Part shown: one piece after another, positions 43,379-52,496 of the stretch | Layout of the letters: every line of letters starts with the position of its first letter | How positions within the stretch are numbered: position 1 is the first letter of the stretch | NCBI GenBank assembly: GCA_019744815.1 | Contig: JAIEUA010000006.1 | Location: forward strand, 273,991 to 337,990 | Source of the DNA: Phycisphaerales bacterium | GTDB lineage: Bacteria; Planctomycetota; Phycisphaerae; Phycisphaerales; UBA1924 | Direction: 5' to 3' | Length of the DNA stretch: 64,000 nt | Made by a program: the position numbers and the translations under genes | Notes under the pieces: model-generated | The model's database searches: none | What the model saw: only the letters and a program-made list of their open reading frames with translations | Told to the model about the DNA's origin: nothing

Positions 43379-43605
43379 GGCCATCTCTCCGCGCGCGGCA
43401 CGGTCGGCGTGCGGCCCGCAATACAAGATCCCTCCGGACAGCGATTGTTCCACGACCGCCCCCCGATCGGAAGGGCCACAGGTCGCTTCTTCCCAGATTC
43501 ATCACATTCCCGGAGGAAAATCAGCTGATTATAGGACTTCGACCACCCGTTTAGGGCGTCTTCCTCACGTCTCCCGAATGTCCGCTCGCCAGGCCCCGCG
43601 GCCTC

Positions 43606-44550
43606 TCACGGGCACAGCAATTCGTTGTACGCCGCCGCGAAGATCACAAAGTCCCCGTCGTCCACGACCAGGTCCGCGTTGAGATCGGCCGGGCAACCCG
43701 AGGGCATCTGCGGATCGGCGCAGTCCAGGATGTTGTACGCCGCCGCGAAGATCACGAAGTCGCTGTCGTCGACAAACCCGTCGTTGTTGATGTCACCCGG
43801 GCACGCCGCCCGCGTCGTGATGGTGGCGTTGGTGGCCCGGTCGCAGCCCACGATCGACGTCGCGGCACCGAACCCCGCGTTCGCCAGCTCGATGCGGGAC
43901 GAGTAGTACAGCGTGGCCCGATAGGTCGCGCCCGCCTGCAGCGTGTTGGCCGGGACGGTGATCGATGTGGTCGTCTCGCCCGGCTCGATGGTGTTGAACA
44001 CCACGTTGTTGCCGGAATCAAAGATGGTGAGGAACGTGAGCGCGGTGTTCGCCGCCGCAGGCTTGGCAAACGCCGAGAACGACACCGTAACATCCTGCGT
44101 GCTCGGCCAAGCGCTCAGCACCGCAAAAGACGCCGCGTCAAACGCGGGAACGCTCGGCGTGAAGAACAAATCCGTCGGCCGCGTCAGCGTGCCCGCCACC
44201 GTGCCCAACGTCCCGCCGCTGATCGTGTGCGTGTACACCCCCGCCGGGAATCCCGCCTCCATCGCGCTCGCGCTGGCAAAGTTCCGAGCGACCAGATACG
44301 TCGTCGGCTCGACCGCGAACAAGTTGTACAGGAACGGTGCGCCCGGCACCGCGAGCTTGGCCTGCGCGAGATCGCCCGCGTTGTCCGTGAGCACCCGCGA
44401 CGCCACCACATAGATGTCCGGCGTTGTCGGCGCCACGTCGCTCGACTGGGTGTAGAACGCCGAGTAGAAAAGGTCGTAGAACGTGATCCCCGCCCGTGCC
44501 GACGACCCGAAGACCGTCGCCAGAACTCCGAACGCAACAACATGCCGCAT
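43606..44550 (-). CDS. Secreted protein with dockerin-like tail, paralogue B
   Basis: 314 residues with a 20-residue signal peptide (cleavage near SSARA-GIT). Aligns along its length with the gene downstream: [20 protein letters not shown] versus [40 protein letters not shown] versus FPAGVYTFNLAGGGLGTISS. The dockerin-like tail has [16 protein letters not shown] and [16 protein letters not shown] between CP motifs. The mature domain is beta-rich and of unknown function. The gene is divergent from glyA across 212 bases and separated from paralogue A by 227 bases, so separate promoters are possible. The predicted location is the cell surface or outside the cell, held by the tail if a partner exists. 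Confidence 0.8.
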   Translation of the reverse strand: MRHVVAFGVLATVFGSSARAGITFYDLFYSAFYTQSSDVAPTTPDIYVVASRVLTDNAGDLAQAKLAVPGAPFLYNLFAVEPTTYLVARNFASASAMEAGFPAGVYTHTISGGTLGTVAGTLTRPTDLFFTPSVPAFDAASFAVLSAWPSTQDVTVSFSAFAKPAAANTALTFLTIFDSGNNVVFNTIEPGETTTSITVPANTLQAGATYRATLYYSSRIELANAGFGAATSIVGCDRATNATITTRAACPGDINNDGFVDDSDFVIFAAAYNILDCADPQMPSGCPADLNADLVVDDGDFVIFAAAYNELLCP

Positions 44551-44762
44551 GGTGTGCCTCCGCCCTCAGTGTCTCGTGGGAAACGCCCGATGGCAAGGGA
44601 AAAACCGTCACCAGCTCGATCCCCGGGGGTATTCCGGTCGATTCCCAGGACGTCCCGAACTCCACTGGGCACCGAAGGGGCATCCACGGGGCACGCCAAA
44701 GAGAACAGAATCCCTCCGACTCCTTCAACCTACGCTCTTGTTCCACCCTTCCGAGACGACGC

Positions 44763-46094
44763 ATGACCACCGCGACCAGCCCTCACGCCGCTCCCGCCCA
44801 CCACGCCCCCGTCGCCGGCCTGGCGACCATCCGCGCCACCGACCCGGCGATCGCCGACCTCATCCAGAAGGAAGCCGATCGCCAGGAATCCACGCTGGAA
44901 CTCATCGCCAGCGAGAACCACACCTCGCCCGCCGTCATGGCCGCGATGGGCACCTGCCTCACCAACAAGTACGCCGAGGGATATCCCGGCGCCCGCTACT
45001 ACCACGGCTGCGAGTTCCACGACCAGGTCGAATCGATCGCCATCGACCGCGCCAAGCAGATGTTCGGCTGCAAGTTCGCCAACGTGCAGCCTCACTCGGG
45101 TGCGCAGGCCAACGCCGCGGTCTTCATGGCCCTCATGGAGCCCGGCTCGACCTTCGCCAGCCTCGTGCTCAAGGACGGCGGCCACCTCTCCCACGGCATG
45201 AAGATCAACTTCAGCGGCCGCTACTACAACCCCGTCCACTACCCCCTGCACTACGGCCTCGATCACCCCGAGTCCGAACGCATCGACTACGACGCCGTCG
45301 AGAAGACCGTGCTCGAGCACAAGCCCAAGATGCTGCTCTGCGGCTACTCCGCGTATCCGCGCATCATCGACTTCGCTCGCCTCCGGGCTATCGCCGACAA
45401 GACCGGCGCGCTCCTCATGGCCGACGTCGCGCACATCGCGGGTCTCATCGTCGGCGGGGCTCACCCGAATCCCTTCCCGCACGCCCACGTCGTCACGACG
45501 ACCACGCACAAGACCCTCCGCGGCCCGCGCGGCGGCCTCATCATGACCAACGACGAGGAGATCGCCAAGAAGATCGACAAGGCCGTCTTCCCCGGCATGC
45601 AGGGCGGCCCGCTCATGCACGTCATCGCCGCCAAGGCCGTCGCCTTCGGCGAGTGCCTCAAGCCCGAGTTCAAGACCTACTCCGCCCAGGTCGTGAAGAA
45701 CGCCAAGGCCCTCGCGGCCGCGCTGGTTTCCCACGGCTACCGCATCACCACCGGCGGCACCGACAACCACCTCATGCTCGTCGATCTCCGCAAGAAGAGC
45801 GAGGCCCTCACCGGCTACGACGCCAGCAAGTGGCTCGAGAGCGCCGGAATCATCAGCAACATGAACGGCGTGCCCAACGACTCACGCCCGCCCAAGGTCA
45901 CCAGCGGCATCCGCCTCGGCACCCCCGCGACCACCACCCGCGGCCTGAAGGAGGCCGACATGGCGACCATCGCGTCCTTCATCGACCGCGTCCTCTCCGC
46001 GGGCGTCCAAGGCCCGAGCCAGCTCGAGGCCGCGACCAAGGCGGTGCGTGCCGACGTGCGGGCTCTGTGCGCGAAGTTCCCGCTGCCGCACTGA
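44763..46094 (+). CDS. glyA: Serine hydroxymethyltransferase
   Basis: PLP enzyme interconverting serine and glycine with tetrahydrofolate, the main source of one-carbon units. 443 residues including an extra Ala/His/Pro-rich N-terminus of about 20. Family sequences: [69 protein letters not shown] and [16 protein letters not shown] with the PLP lysine at 250. Further ones are [15 protein letters not shown] and [15 protein letters not shown]. The ATG at 44763 is preferred to in-frame ATGs further upstream (frame open from 44496), which lie in non-coding-like sequence. It functions with folP-derived folate but the two are not clustered here. The gene stands alone. Confidence 0.97.
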   Translation: MTTATSPHAAPAHHAPVAGLATIRATDPAIADLIQKEADRQESTLELIASENHTSPAVMAAMGTCLTNKYAEGYPGARYYHGCEFHDQVESIAIDRAKQMFGCKFANVQPHSGAQANAAVFMALMEPGSTFASLVLKDGGHLSHGMKINFSGRYYNPVHYPLHYGLDHPESERIDYDAVEKTVLEHKPKMLLCGYSAYPRIIDFARLRAIADKTGALLMADVAHIAGLIVGGAHPNPFPHAHVVTTTTHKTLRGPRGGLIMTNDEEIAKKIDKAVFPGMQGGPLMHVIAAKAVAFGECLKPEFKTYSAQVVKNAKALAAALVSHGYRITTGGTDNHLMLVDLRKKSEALTGYDASKWLESAGIISNMNGVPNDSRPPKVTSGIRLGTPATTTRGLKEADMATIASFIDRVLSAGVQGPSQLEAATKAVRADVRALCAKFPLPH

Positions 46095-46139
46095 GCACAC
46101 TCGTCGCGACGACCATCAGCCCGGGAGCCCGGCCTGGTC

Positions 46140-47366
46140 TCACAGCGGACGCACCACAACGCTCCCGTCGAACGGCTGGTTCTGCACGTTGCCGTGCGAC
46201 GTGCGGGCGGTGTAGTTGAAGCGGATCTCGCCGTCTGAGAAGGACCCGCCGCCGCGGGCGTCGGAATAGATGCGTCCGGCCTGCCCCGAGTAGCGCATCC
46301 CGGTGAGCACGAGCTGCTGGCCGTTGACGCGGAAGTCGAAGATGTCGCTCCCGTGGCCGTCCATCGCGGGCAGGTGGAGCTGCAAGCTGTCGGCGTCCGA
46401 GTGGTTGACGGTCACCTCGGTGTGGGCCTTCTTGGCCTTCTGCACGCGATCACCGGTCCACTTGGACTTGGCCTTGAGCACCACCACCTGCGGCGCGGCC
46501 TCAGGGGCCTTCTTGGCGGGATCGTTCTTCTTCGCGACCTTCTCCGCTCGGCGCTCGGGCCCGCCACTGAAGATGGGCTTGGTGCGGAGCTGCTCCAGCG
46601 TGAACGAGCCCTTGGTCGCCCGGATGCGGGCGATCGGCTCTCCGGTCGCGCCCGAGAGGCGATCGAGCGGCCGCTGCACGCCCAGGTCGGCGCCCGCCGC
46701 GTTCCGGTCGAGGGAGAGGTAGATCCGCACCGCGCCCTTGTCGTCGGGAACGGCGAGCGCCTTCACGCGAGCGCCCGGGGCGGGCAGGTCCAGCTCGATC
46801 TGGGCGTCCTTCGCGTCCGCATTCCCGATGATCTCGATGCGGTACGGGCCCTCGTCGGAGAGCTTCACCTCGATCGGAGCGGCCTGCTCCTTCGCCACCT
46901 TGTTCGCCAGCGCATCAGCGCGGTCTTCACCCCACGGCACGATGTCGCGCATGCTCGCGAAGATGTCGCTCTCGGCCCGGATGGCTTGCAGACGAGGGCC
47001 GTTCTCGCCGCTGTCGTCCACCCCGATCGCTTTGGCGTACGCCTCGATCATCTTGGCGGCGGCGTCCGCCGCTCGGCCGCGGATGTTCTCGCGATTGATC
47101 ACGTCGGGCCACGCGCCCTCGGCCTTGAACTTCCGGCGCTCCTCGTCGATCGCCTTGAGCGCGGCGAGGTCGACCTTCCCCTTGCGCTCGTTCTCCGCCT
47201 TGCGATCCAGGGCCTTGAGCACTTCCGAGCGGGCCGATTCCATCGTCTTCTCATAGTCGCCGCGGGCCCGGGCCACGGCCTTCTCAATCTGGCCCACATC
47301 GACCGCCGCCGCAGCGCAGGTCACGAGAACGATTCCGATCGCCGCACCGAGCCGAGTGATCTTCAT
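46140..47366 (-). CDS. Secreted protein of unknown function
   Basis: 408 residues with a signal peptide (hydrophobic 6-21). Residues 25-85 form a charged helix, probably coiled coil (EIEKAVARARGDYEKTMESA-like heptads). The middle part has strand-rich sequence (YRIEIIGNADAKDAQIELDL, KGAVRIYLSLDRNAAGADLG), followed by a Lys/Ala/Pro linker near 275-290. The C-terminal domain (about 295-408: QVVVLKAKSKWTGDRVQKAK, LVLTGMRYSGQAGRIYSDAR) looks like a lectin-like beta sandwich, but I cannot name it. No dockerin tail. It is convergent with glyA (45-base gap) and divergent from the next gene. The family may be specific to planctomycetes; that is a guess. Confidence 0.72.
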   Translation of the reverse strand: MKITRLGAAIGIVLVTCAAAAVDVGQIEKAVARARGDYEKTMESARSEVLKALDRKAENERKGKVDLAALKAIDEERRKFKAEGAWPDVINRENIRGRAADAAAKMIEAYAKAIGVDDSGENGPRLQAIRAESDIFASMRDIVPWGEDRADALANKVAKEQAAPIEVKLSDEGPYRIEIIGNADAKDAQIELDLPAPGARVKALAVPDDKGAVRIYLSLDRNAAGADLGVQRPLDRLSGATGEPIARIRATKGSFTLEQLRTKPIFSGGPERRAEKVAKKNDPAKKAPEAAPQVVVLKAKSKWTGDRVQKAKKAHTEVTVNHSDADSLQLHLPAMDGHGSDIFDFRVNGQQLVLTGMRYSGQAGRIYSDARGGGSFSDGEIRFNYTARTSHGNVQNQPFDGSVVVRPL

Positions 47367-47700
47367 ACCTGATTCTCCGAAAGGGCCGACCGCCTCACGC
47401 GGGCCCGCCTCTCAAGCGAGAGAATCACCCAAGCGGTGCCACCATCCCTCTGGCAGGGGCGCGAAGCCTCCTCGTTTCGGGGCCGCGTCCCCAACGGCCG
47501 CTCGGGTATCCAAATGAAATATGAACAAATGAGGGTGCCCACGCCAGATCGCGTTCGGTGATGATGAAGACTTCTCGAAGCCCGTTTGCATATCGGAACC
47601 CGACGCGGTACGCTGCGAAGCGAGATCAACGGTGGAATCCGGGGCGAACTCTCGCCTCCCACCGCCCTTCACTCGGCGGGGGGTTGCAAGGAGTCGACAG
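47367..47700. other. Divergent intergenic region
   Basis: 334 bases between divergent secreted-protein genes. The middle (about 47510-47535) is locally AT-rich (CCAAATGAAATATGAACAAA) and may hold promoters for either side. AAGGAG precedes the plus-strand ATG at 47701. A small open frame here is not convincing. Confidence 0.4.
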
Positions 47701-48504
47701 ATGAAGAAGGCATGTGTCGCCGCACTCTGCGGCGGGATGTCGTTGTGCATCGGCGCGGTCGCCAAGCCCGCCGCGTTCCGCTTCCAGCGCGTCAGCGGCT
47801 CGGTGACGCTGTACGGCGATCGCGTCGGTCCCGACCTCGGCGCGTTCGAGAACTTCCCCTCCGGATCCGGCATGACGATCAATGTGTCGGGGTCGGAGGT
47901 CGGCGGCCGCGACGCGACCTTCACCGGAATCCGTCAATTCGTCACGGGCACCTACGGCCCATACGCCATCGTCGGCGGCTGGCGCCGCAGCATCCTCCGC
48001 GAAACCGCCATCCGCCTGCAGGACATGCAGGGAACGGCGCTCCTCACCATCTACTTCGACGCCGGCACGATGGACTGGATCGACTCGGGCAACAGCCAGG
48101 TAGGCTGGGTGATGAACCTCTACCTCGACCAGACCAAGCCCTCCCGCGTCGAGCCCGGGCCGCTGCTCGACGGCGTGGTCCCGCCCGGAACGATGCCGTC
48201 CGTGACCTTCACCATGCGGGGAGAGCGCTTCGGCCCGCCCAGCTCCGACGCCGGCGTGATCGAGTTCTTCCGTGGCGAGGCGCGCCTCTCGGGCGTCGCG
48301 AATTTCACCTACGCCTGCCGCGCCGACATCAACAACGACAACATCGTGGACGACGCCGACTTCACCGGATTCGTCGAGGAGTACGCCAAGATGAAGTGCG
48401 ACCGCAGCGATGTCTGCCGCGGCGATTTCAACGAGGATGGCTTCGTGGACGACAGCGACTTCGCGGCGTTCGCCTTGGCGTACGACCGCCTGGTGTGCGA
48501 TTGA
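47701..48504 (+). CDS. Small secreted protein with dockerin-like tail
   Basis: 267 residues. The ATG at 47701 has AAGGAG nine bases upstream and begins a clean signal peptide (MKKACVAALCGGMSLCIGAV). The mature domain (about 22-205) is beta-rich (FQRVSGSVTLYGDRVGPDLG, TYGPYAIVGGWRRSILRETA) and not recognised. The end carries two calcium-type repeats, DINNDNIVDDADFTGF and [16 protein letters not shown], bounded by Cys residues as in the other tail domains. The first of the Cys motifs reads ACRAD rather than CPAD. It ends 33 bases before the MATE transporter gene and may be co-transcribed with it, although no functional link is evident. Confidence 0.8.
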   Translation: MKKACVAALCGGMSLCIGAVAKPAAFRFQRVSGSVTLYGDRVGPDLGAFENFPSGSGMTINVSGSEVGGRDATFTGIRQFVTGTYGPYAIVGGWRRSILRETAIRLQDMQGTALLTIYFDAGTMDWIDSGNSQVGWVMNLYLDQTKPSRVEPGPLLDGVVPPGTMPSVTFTMRGERFGPPSSDAGVIEFFRGEARLSGVANFTYACRADINNDNIVDDADFTGFVEEYAKMKCDRSDVCRGDFNEDGFVDDSDFAAFALAYDRLVCD

Positions 48505-48537
48505 GGCGTGTCTCGTTGAAACGCAACCGGGGTCGGG

Positions 48538-50151
48538 ATGGTCCATACCATCCCCGCCCCGATGCCACATGAACCGACACCAACTTCCGGCGCTGTCGCC
48601 GCGCCCGAGCGCAGCCCGCTGGTCGAACTGCTGACGATCGCGATCCCCACGGTCGCGACGATGACCAGCTACACGCTGATGACGTTCGTGGACAAGCTGA
48701 TGGTCAGCCGCATCGGGCCGGACCCGGTGTACGTCGGCGCCCAGGGCAACGGCGGCATCACGAGCTGGATCGCCGTCTCGATCGTCTTCGGCACGCTGAC
48801 GGTGGTGAACACGTTCGTCTCGCAGAACTTCGGGGCTGGCAAGTCGGACCGCGCCCCGGCGTATGCCTGGAACGGCGTCTGGCTCGCGCTCATCGCGTGG
48901 CTGCTGGTGATGGTGCCGTACGCCATCGCGTTGCCGACGATCTTCGAGATGGTGCGAGATCCATCCTTGAGCGAGGAAGCGACCAAGGCCGTCGTCCGCC
49001 GCGACGGCATGGCCGCCCAGTTCGCGCAGATTCTCCTCCTCGGTTCGATCATCACCATGTCGCGCCAGGCGATCGGGCAGTTTTTCTACGGCCTGCACAA
49101 GCCCACGATCATGCTGCTCGCCGGTGTGTCGGGCAACGTCGCGAATTTCGTGTTCAACTCGGTCCTGATCTACGGCCCCAACGGCCCGGTGGACGGCAAC
49201 CACAGCGGGTTCGATGCCGTCATCCACTGGTGGTTCAGCGGCACCTCGACGGTCGCCAAGACGCTCGGCATCCCGGCGCTCGGCGTCCCCGGCGCGGCGA
49301 TCGGCACGGTGCTGGGCACGATCATCGAGCTGCTGGTCCTGCTCGTGGTGTTCCTGTCGCCGAGCTTCCACCGCAGATTCAACACGCGCCACGGGTGGCG
49401 GCCCTCGTGGTCGCACCTCAAGGACATCTTCCGCATCGGCTGGGCCCCCGGCCTGATGTTCGGCAACGAGATGATCTGCTGGGGCGCGTTCATGGTGTAC
49501 TTCGTGGGCCACTTCGGGGCCCAGCACTCGACTGCGGGATTCATCGCCCACCAGTGGATGAGCATGAGCTTCATGCCCGCCGTCGGCATCTCGGTCGCGG
49601 TGACCGCGATGGTGGGCAAGTGCATGGGCATGGGTCGGCCCGATCTGGCGGCCCAGCGCGCGTGGACCGGCGTGAAGCTCTCGATGGCGTACATGGGGCT
49701 GTGCGCCGTGGTCTTCATTGTCTTCCGCGAGCCGCTGGTGCGGATGTTCATCGACAAGGACACCGCGCCGGAAGTGGTCGATGAGTTGATGAAGCTCGGC
49801 GGGCGGTTCTTGATCCTGGCCGCGGTCTTCCAGATCTTCGACGGCTTGGCGATGGCGCTCTCGGGCGCTTTGCGCGGCGCGGGCGACACGACCTTCGTCG
49901 GCGTCGTGACCGTCGTCAGCTCCTGGTTCGTCATCGTCGGCGGCGGGTGGGTGGCGATCACGGTCTTCCCGCAGTTTGAATCCGCCGGGCCTTGGGCGGC
50001 CGCCGCGCTGTACATCATCACCCTCAGCGGCTTCACGCTCTGGCGGTTTTTGGCCGGGAAGTGGAAGCTGATCAAGCTGGTGCGGGACGATGCGCACCCG
50101 GCGCCGGAGCCGCAGGCCTCGGTGGCGAGCGTGACCGACGGCGTGCTGTGA
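48538..50151 (+). CDS. MATE family efflux transporter
   Basis: 537 residues, cation-coupled multidrug exporter of the inner membrane. Twelve helices in two related halves. The opening PLVELLTIAIPTVATMTSYT and FVDKLMVSRIGPDPVYVGAQ, IVFGTLTVVNTFVSQNFGAG, MSRQAIGQFFYGLHKPTIML and the second-half AFMVYFVGHFGAQHSTAGFI, VAVTAMVGKCMGMGRPDLAA follow the NorM/MATE pattern. The Asp near MTSYTLMTFVDK fits the usual coupling site. The start ATG 48538 gives a 25-residue N-terminal tail. Helices 5-6 carry an extra hydrophilic loop (GPNGPVDGNHSGFDAVIHWW). The substrate is unknown. The following promoter suggests that the TPR/alpha-CTD gene is separate. Confidence 0.93.
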   Translation: MVHTIPAPMPHEPTPTSGAVAAPERSPLVELLTIAIPTVATMTSYTLMTFVDKLMVSRIGPDPVYVGAQGNGGITSWIAVSIVFGTLTVVNTFVSQNFGAGKSDRAPAYAWNGVWLALIAWLLVMVPYAIALPTIFEMVRDPSLSEEATKAVVRRDGMAAQFAQILLLGSIITMSRQAIGQFFYGLHKPTIMLLAGVSGNVANFVFNSVLIYGPNGPVDGNHSGFDAVIHWWFSGTSTVAKTLGIPALGVPGAAIGTVLGTIIELLVLLVVFLSPSFHRRFNTRHGWRPSWSHLKDIFRIGWAPGLMFGNEMICWGAFMVYFVGHFGAQHSTAGFIAHQWMSMSFMPAVGISVAVTAMVGKCMGMGRPDLAAQRAWTGVKLSMAYMGLCAVVFIVFREPLVRMFIDKDTAPEVVDELMKLGGRFLILAAVFQIFDGLAMALSGALRGAGDTTFVGVVTVVSSWFVIVGGGWVAITVFPQFESAGPWAAAALYIITLSGFTLWRFLAGKWKLIKLVRDDAHPAPEPQASVASVTDGVL

Positions 50152-50203
50152 AAAAAACTTTGCGTCGAGACCTGATCTGTCAGGGTGGCGTTTGGTTTTG
50201 CGG

Positions 50204-50231
50204 TTGACTCCGCCTTGCCGCCCTCTAGTGT
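50204..50231 (+). promoter_or_regulatory. Possible sigma-70 promoter of the TPR/alpha-CTD gene
   Basis: TTGACT (50204-50209), a 16-base spacer and TAGTGT (50226-50231) stand 49 bases before the ATG at 50281. The -35 box is good and the -10 box weak. Confidence 0.45.
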
Positions 50232-50280
50232 GAGAGCGTCAGAAATTCGTGTGGCGACACACGCTAGCAAAGGAGTCGGC

Positions 50281-51216
50281 ATGAGCGGTGATCCTCTGGA
50301 TACGGTGATCGGAACGAACGCGGGCGCGCGGGATGCGGCGGGCGCGGTGAAGCATGTGGAAGCGGCCCGCAAGGCCATCATGTCGGGCGACCGGGTGACG
50401 GCGATCGCGGAGTTCCGCAAGGGCGTGGCCAACGACCCGACGAACGCGGACGCGCTCTTCGGGCTCGCGTACCAGCTTGATCTGGTGGGCGAGGAAGAGG
50501 AATCGCTGTCGCTGTACGAGCGGGCCGCGAGCCGCCAGCCGGCGCACCTGAACGCGCTCATCAATCTCGCGATCATGTACGAGGACCGCGGCGATCTGGT
50601 CCGCTCCGAGCGGTGCCTGCGCCAGGTGCTCGACACCGAGCCGAACCATCCCCGCGCTCGTCTGTACATGAAGGATGTCATGGGCAGCAAGGAGATGCAG
50701 GTCGAGGAGGAGGCGGACCGCGACATCTTCAAGAAGCGTGCTCTGCTCGACACGCCGGTGACGGACTTTGAGCTCTCGGTGCGTGCGCGTACGTGCCTGA
50801 AGAAGATGAACATCCGCACGCTGGGCGATCTCTTGAAGATCACCGAGGCGGAGCTGCTGAGCTACAAGAACTTCGGCGAGAGCAGCCTGCTTGAGATCAA
50901 GCAGATGCTGGTGCAGAAGAACCTGCGGCTGGGCCAGGGCCTCGAGGATGCGCACCGGGCGGCACGGCGTGCGCTGCAGGAGCAGTACAAGGGCACCGGC
51001 CAGGAGCAGACGCTGGGCAAGCCGGTCACGGACCTCAACCTGTCGGTCCGCGCCCGCAAGGCGATCCAGTTGCTCAACATCCAGACGCTGGGCGACCTGG
51101 CGAGCCACACCGAGGCCGAGCTGATGGGCATCAAGAACTTCGGCGCGACGTCTTTGACCGAGATCAAGGACCGTCTGGCGGAGTTCGGGCTGGGGCTGCG
51201 CAAGCTCGATTCGTGA
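50281..51216 (+). CDS. TPR protein with two RNA polymerase alpha C-terminal domains
   Basis: 311 residues. AAGGAG precedes the ATG. Residues about 25-135 are three or four tetratricopeptide repeats (ALFGLAYQLDLVGEEEESLS, ALINLAIMYEDRGDLVRSER). Two copies of the alpha-CTD fold follow. Copy one (about 158-212) has TDFELSVRARTCLKKMNIRT and SLLEIKQML. Copy two (about 248-308) has TDLNLSVRARKAIQLLNIQT and SLTEIKDRLAEFGLGL. In E. coli alpha the matching helix-hairpin-helix binds UP-element DNA through Arg265; the equivalents R168 and R257 are present, while Asn268 is replaced. Lacking the alpha N-terminal domain, it cannot assemble polymerase. It may bind DNA or sigma/activators and offer the TPR to another partner. 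A strong terminator follows directly. Confidence 0.88.
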   Translation: MSGDPLDTVIGTNAGARDAAGAVKHVEAARKAIMSGDRVTAIAEFRKGVANDPTNADALFGLAYQLDLVGEEEESLSLYERAASRQPAHLNALINLAIMYEDRGDLVRSERCLRQVLDTEPNHPRARLYMKDVMGSKEMQVEEEADRDIFKKRALLDTPVTDFELSVRARTCLKKMNIRTLGDLLKITEAELLSYKNFGESSLLEIKQMLVQKNLRLGQGLEDAHRAARRALQEQYKGTGQEQTLGKPVTDLNLSVRARKAIQLLNIQTLGDLASHTEAELMGIKNFGATSLTEIKDRLAEFGLGLRKLDS

Positions 51217-51242
51217 GTTGATGAGGCCATGCAGCTTCTCGC

Positions 51243-51271
51243 GGCCGGAGGGTTTCCCTCCGGCCGTTTTC
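51243..51271 (+). terminator. Rho-independent terminator
   Basis: A 9-bp perfect GC stem, GGCCGGAGG with CCTCCGGCC, encloses GTTTC and is followed by GTTTTCGTTT. It lies 27 bases after the stop of the TPR/alpha-CTD gene. Confidence 0.85.
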
Positions 51272-51277
51272 GTTTGG

Positions 51278-52093
51278 TCAGTTGTGTGAGACGCGGTGCG
51301 TGTCGGGACGCGGTGGGCCGGTGGTGGGGTGGTGCGCTGGCGAGGTGATTTCGCGGAGCGAGGGCGCTTGCTTGCGTGTGCTCGCGGAGATGGTCAGCGG
51401 CACTGGGATCTCTACGGCGGGCGTCGAGCGCGACATTGGGGAGAAGACACCCACTCGCTTACGCTCGGGGCTCGTGGAGGCGGGGAGTGGTTGGATGTCG
51501 GGTGTGGGGTGTGCTTGGGGAGCGTCGGTGGCCCCACGCTTGCGCGTGGGGTTCGTGAAGGCGGGACCCACTCGCTGACGCTCGGGGCTCGTGGAGGCGG
51601 GGAGTGGTTGGATGTCGGGTATGGGGTGTGCTTGGGGAACGTCGGTGGACCCACGCTTGCGCGTGGGGTTCGTGAAGGCGGGACCCACTCGCTGACGCTC
51701 GGGGCTCGTCAAGGCGGGGCGAGGAGGCGCGTACGAGCGCAACGGGCGCGGCGAGAAGTGGGCGAGGCGGAGGAGGAGTTGGCCGTTGCGTCGTGCGGTG
51801 TCTTTGGCGCGTTCGACGAACTCGAGGGCTTGCATGCTCTTGGGGTTAATGGGGACGTTGCGGCAGGTGTGGGCGAAGTCTTCGAGCGCGTAGGTCATGG
51901 CGTCGATGACGCGGGGGAGCTGGGCTATTGCGATCGCGCGGATGTGGATGGCTTGGGCGAGTTCCGTGTGGGCGAGGAGGGCGAGGCCGCGGTCGGAGGT
52001 GAGGAAGGCGCAGAGGGATGGGAGATCGGTGCGCAGCCACTCGGCGCAGGTTTCGAGGGTGAAGTCGGGGCGCTGGAGATGCTCGAGGACCAT
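51278..52093 (-). CDS. Unknown protein whose C-terminal half is a repeat array
   Basis: 271 residues as read. The N-terminal part (about 1-115) is a helical domain with natural composition (LETCAEWLRTDLPSLCAFLT, ELAQAIHIRAIAIAQLPRVI, MQALEFVERAKDTARRNGQL). I do not recognise it. From about residue 128 the sequence consists of Ser/Pro/Arg-rich 39-residue repeats containing TSPERQRVG and NPTRKRG. They are encoded by a 117-bp DNA repeat that also occurs as an intergenic palindrome elsewhere. The native gene probably ended near the first repeat, and the array was acquired in frame. The start ATG 52093 may not be the true one, since the frame upstream also has coding character. No membrane segment. 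Confidence 0.6.
   Translation of the reverse strand: MVLEHLQRPDFTLETCAEWLRTDLPSLCAFLTSDRGLALLAHTELAQAIHIRAIAIAQLPRVIDAMTYALEDFAHTCRNVPINPKSMQALEFVERAKDTARRNGQLLLRLAHFSPRPLRSYAPPRPALTSPERQRVGPAFTNPTRKRGSTDVPQAHPIPDIQPLPASTSPERQRVGPAFTNPTRKRGATDAPQAHPTPDIQPLPASTSPERKRVGVFSPMSRSTPAVEIPVPLTISASTRKQAPSLREITSPAHHPTTGPPRPDTHRVSHN
51450..51711. repeat. 117-bp tandem repeat array of intergenic-repeat type
   Basis: CCCACTCGCT begins copies at 51450, 51567 and 51684, exactly 117 bases apart. The third is only the first 28 bases. Each full unit contains a module ending ACGCTCGGGGCTCGT and a second palindromic module CCCACGCTTGCGCGTGGG. The first module also occurs alone at 4710-4737. Confidence 0.85.
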
Positions 52094-52496
52094 TGGGAGG
52101 TCCTGATCGGGCGGGTTGAATGGGATCTGGAGCGCGATGGCGAGGGTCCCCCGGCACCCTGGAGGGTGTGATGGGCGGGAGTTTCGCAGAAGCGATGGGG
52201 TGATTCAACGGGTGCGGGGCTTCGCGGGCGAGAATTGTGGGTGCAACGACGCGGGTGTGCGCACAAGGACGGTGCTGTGCGCGGGGGAGGCACCAACCTC
52301 GCCGGGCCGAGGTTGGTGGCGCGGGGTTGACGCCATCCTGCCGGGTCGTGCCGTCTGACCCCGGACCTCTCGAATCCAAACAAAGTACAAACTTTCGATT
52401 AAAGTATCCCGATTCTCGGTGAAAAAGGCAGTTCTTCCTTGCGTTAGATAGTTCACCGACGTTATTCTGGAAACTTGGTTATGGGGAGTTAAGCAA
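52094..52496. other. Divergent intergenic region leading into the lower-G+C islet
   Basis: Contains a GC-rich palindrome at 52291-52318 (arms CACCAACCTCG and CGAGGTTGGTG). From about 52375 there is an abrupt shift to lower G+C. GGGGAG is found before the ATG at 52497. A weak promoter is possible near 52438-52468 (TTGCGT, TATTCT). Confidence 0.45.

Noticed and set aside
47363..47662. Small minus-strand gene of 99 residues
   Set aside because: No ribosome-binding site, no signal peptide or domain, and it overlaps the start region of a real secreted-protein gene.
47626..50097. 823-residue minus-strand open frame
   Set aside because: Antisense to the dockerin-tailed protein and the MATE transporter, with shadow-frame composition.
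51450..51711. CRISPR array
   Set aside because: The units are 117 bp and adjacent, with no unique spacers, and are translated in frame; no cas genes are nearby.
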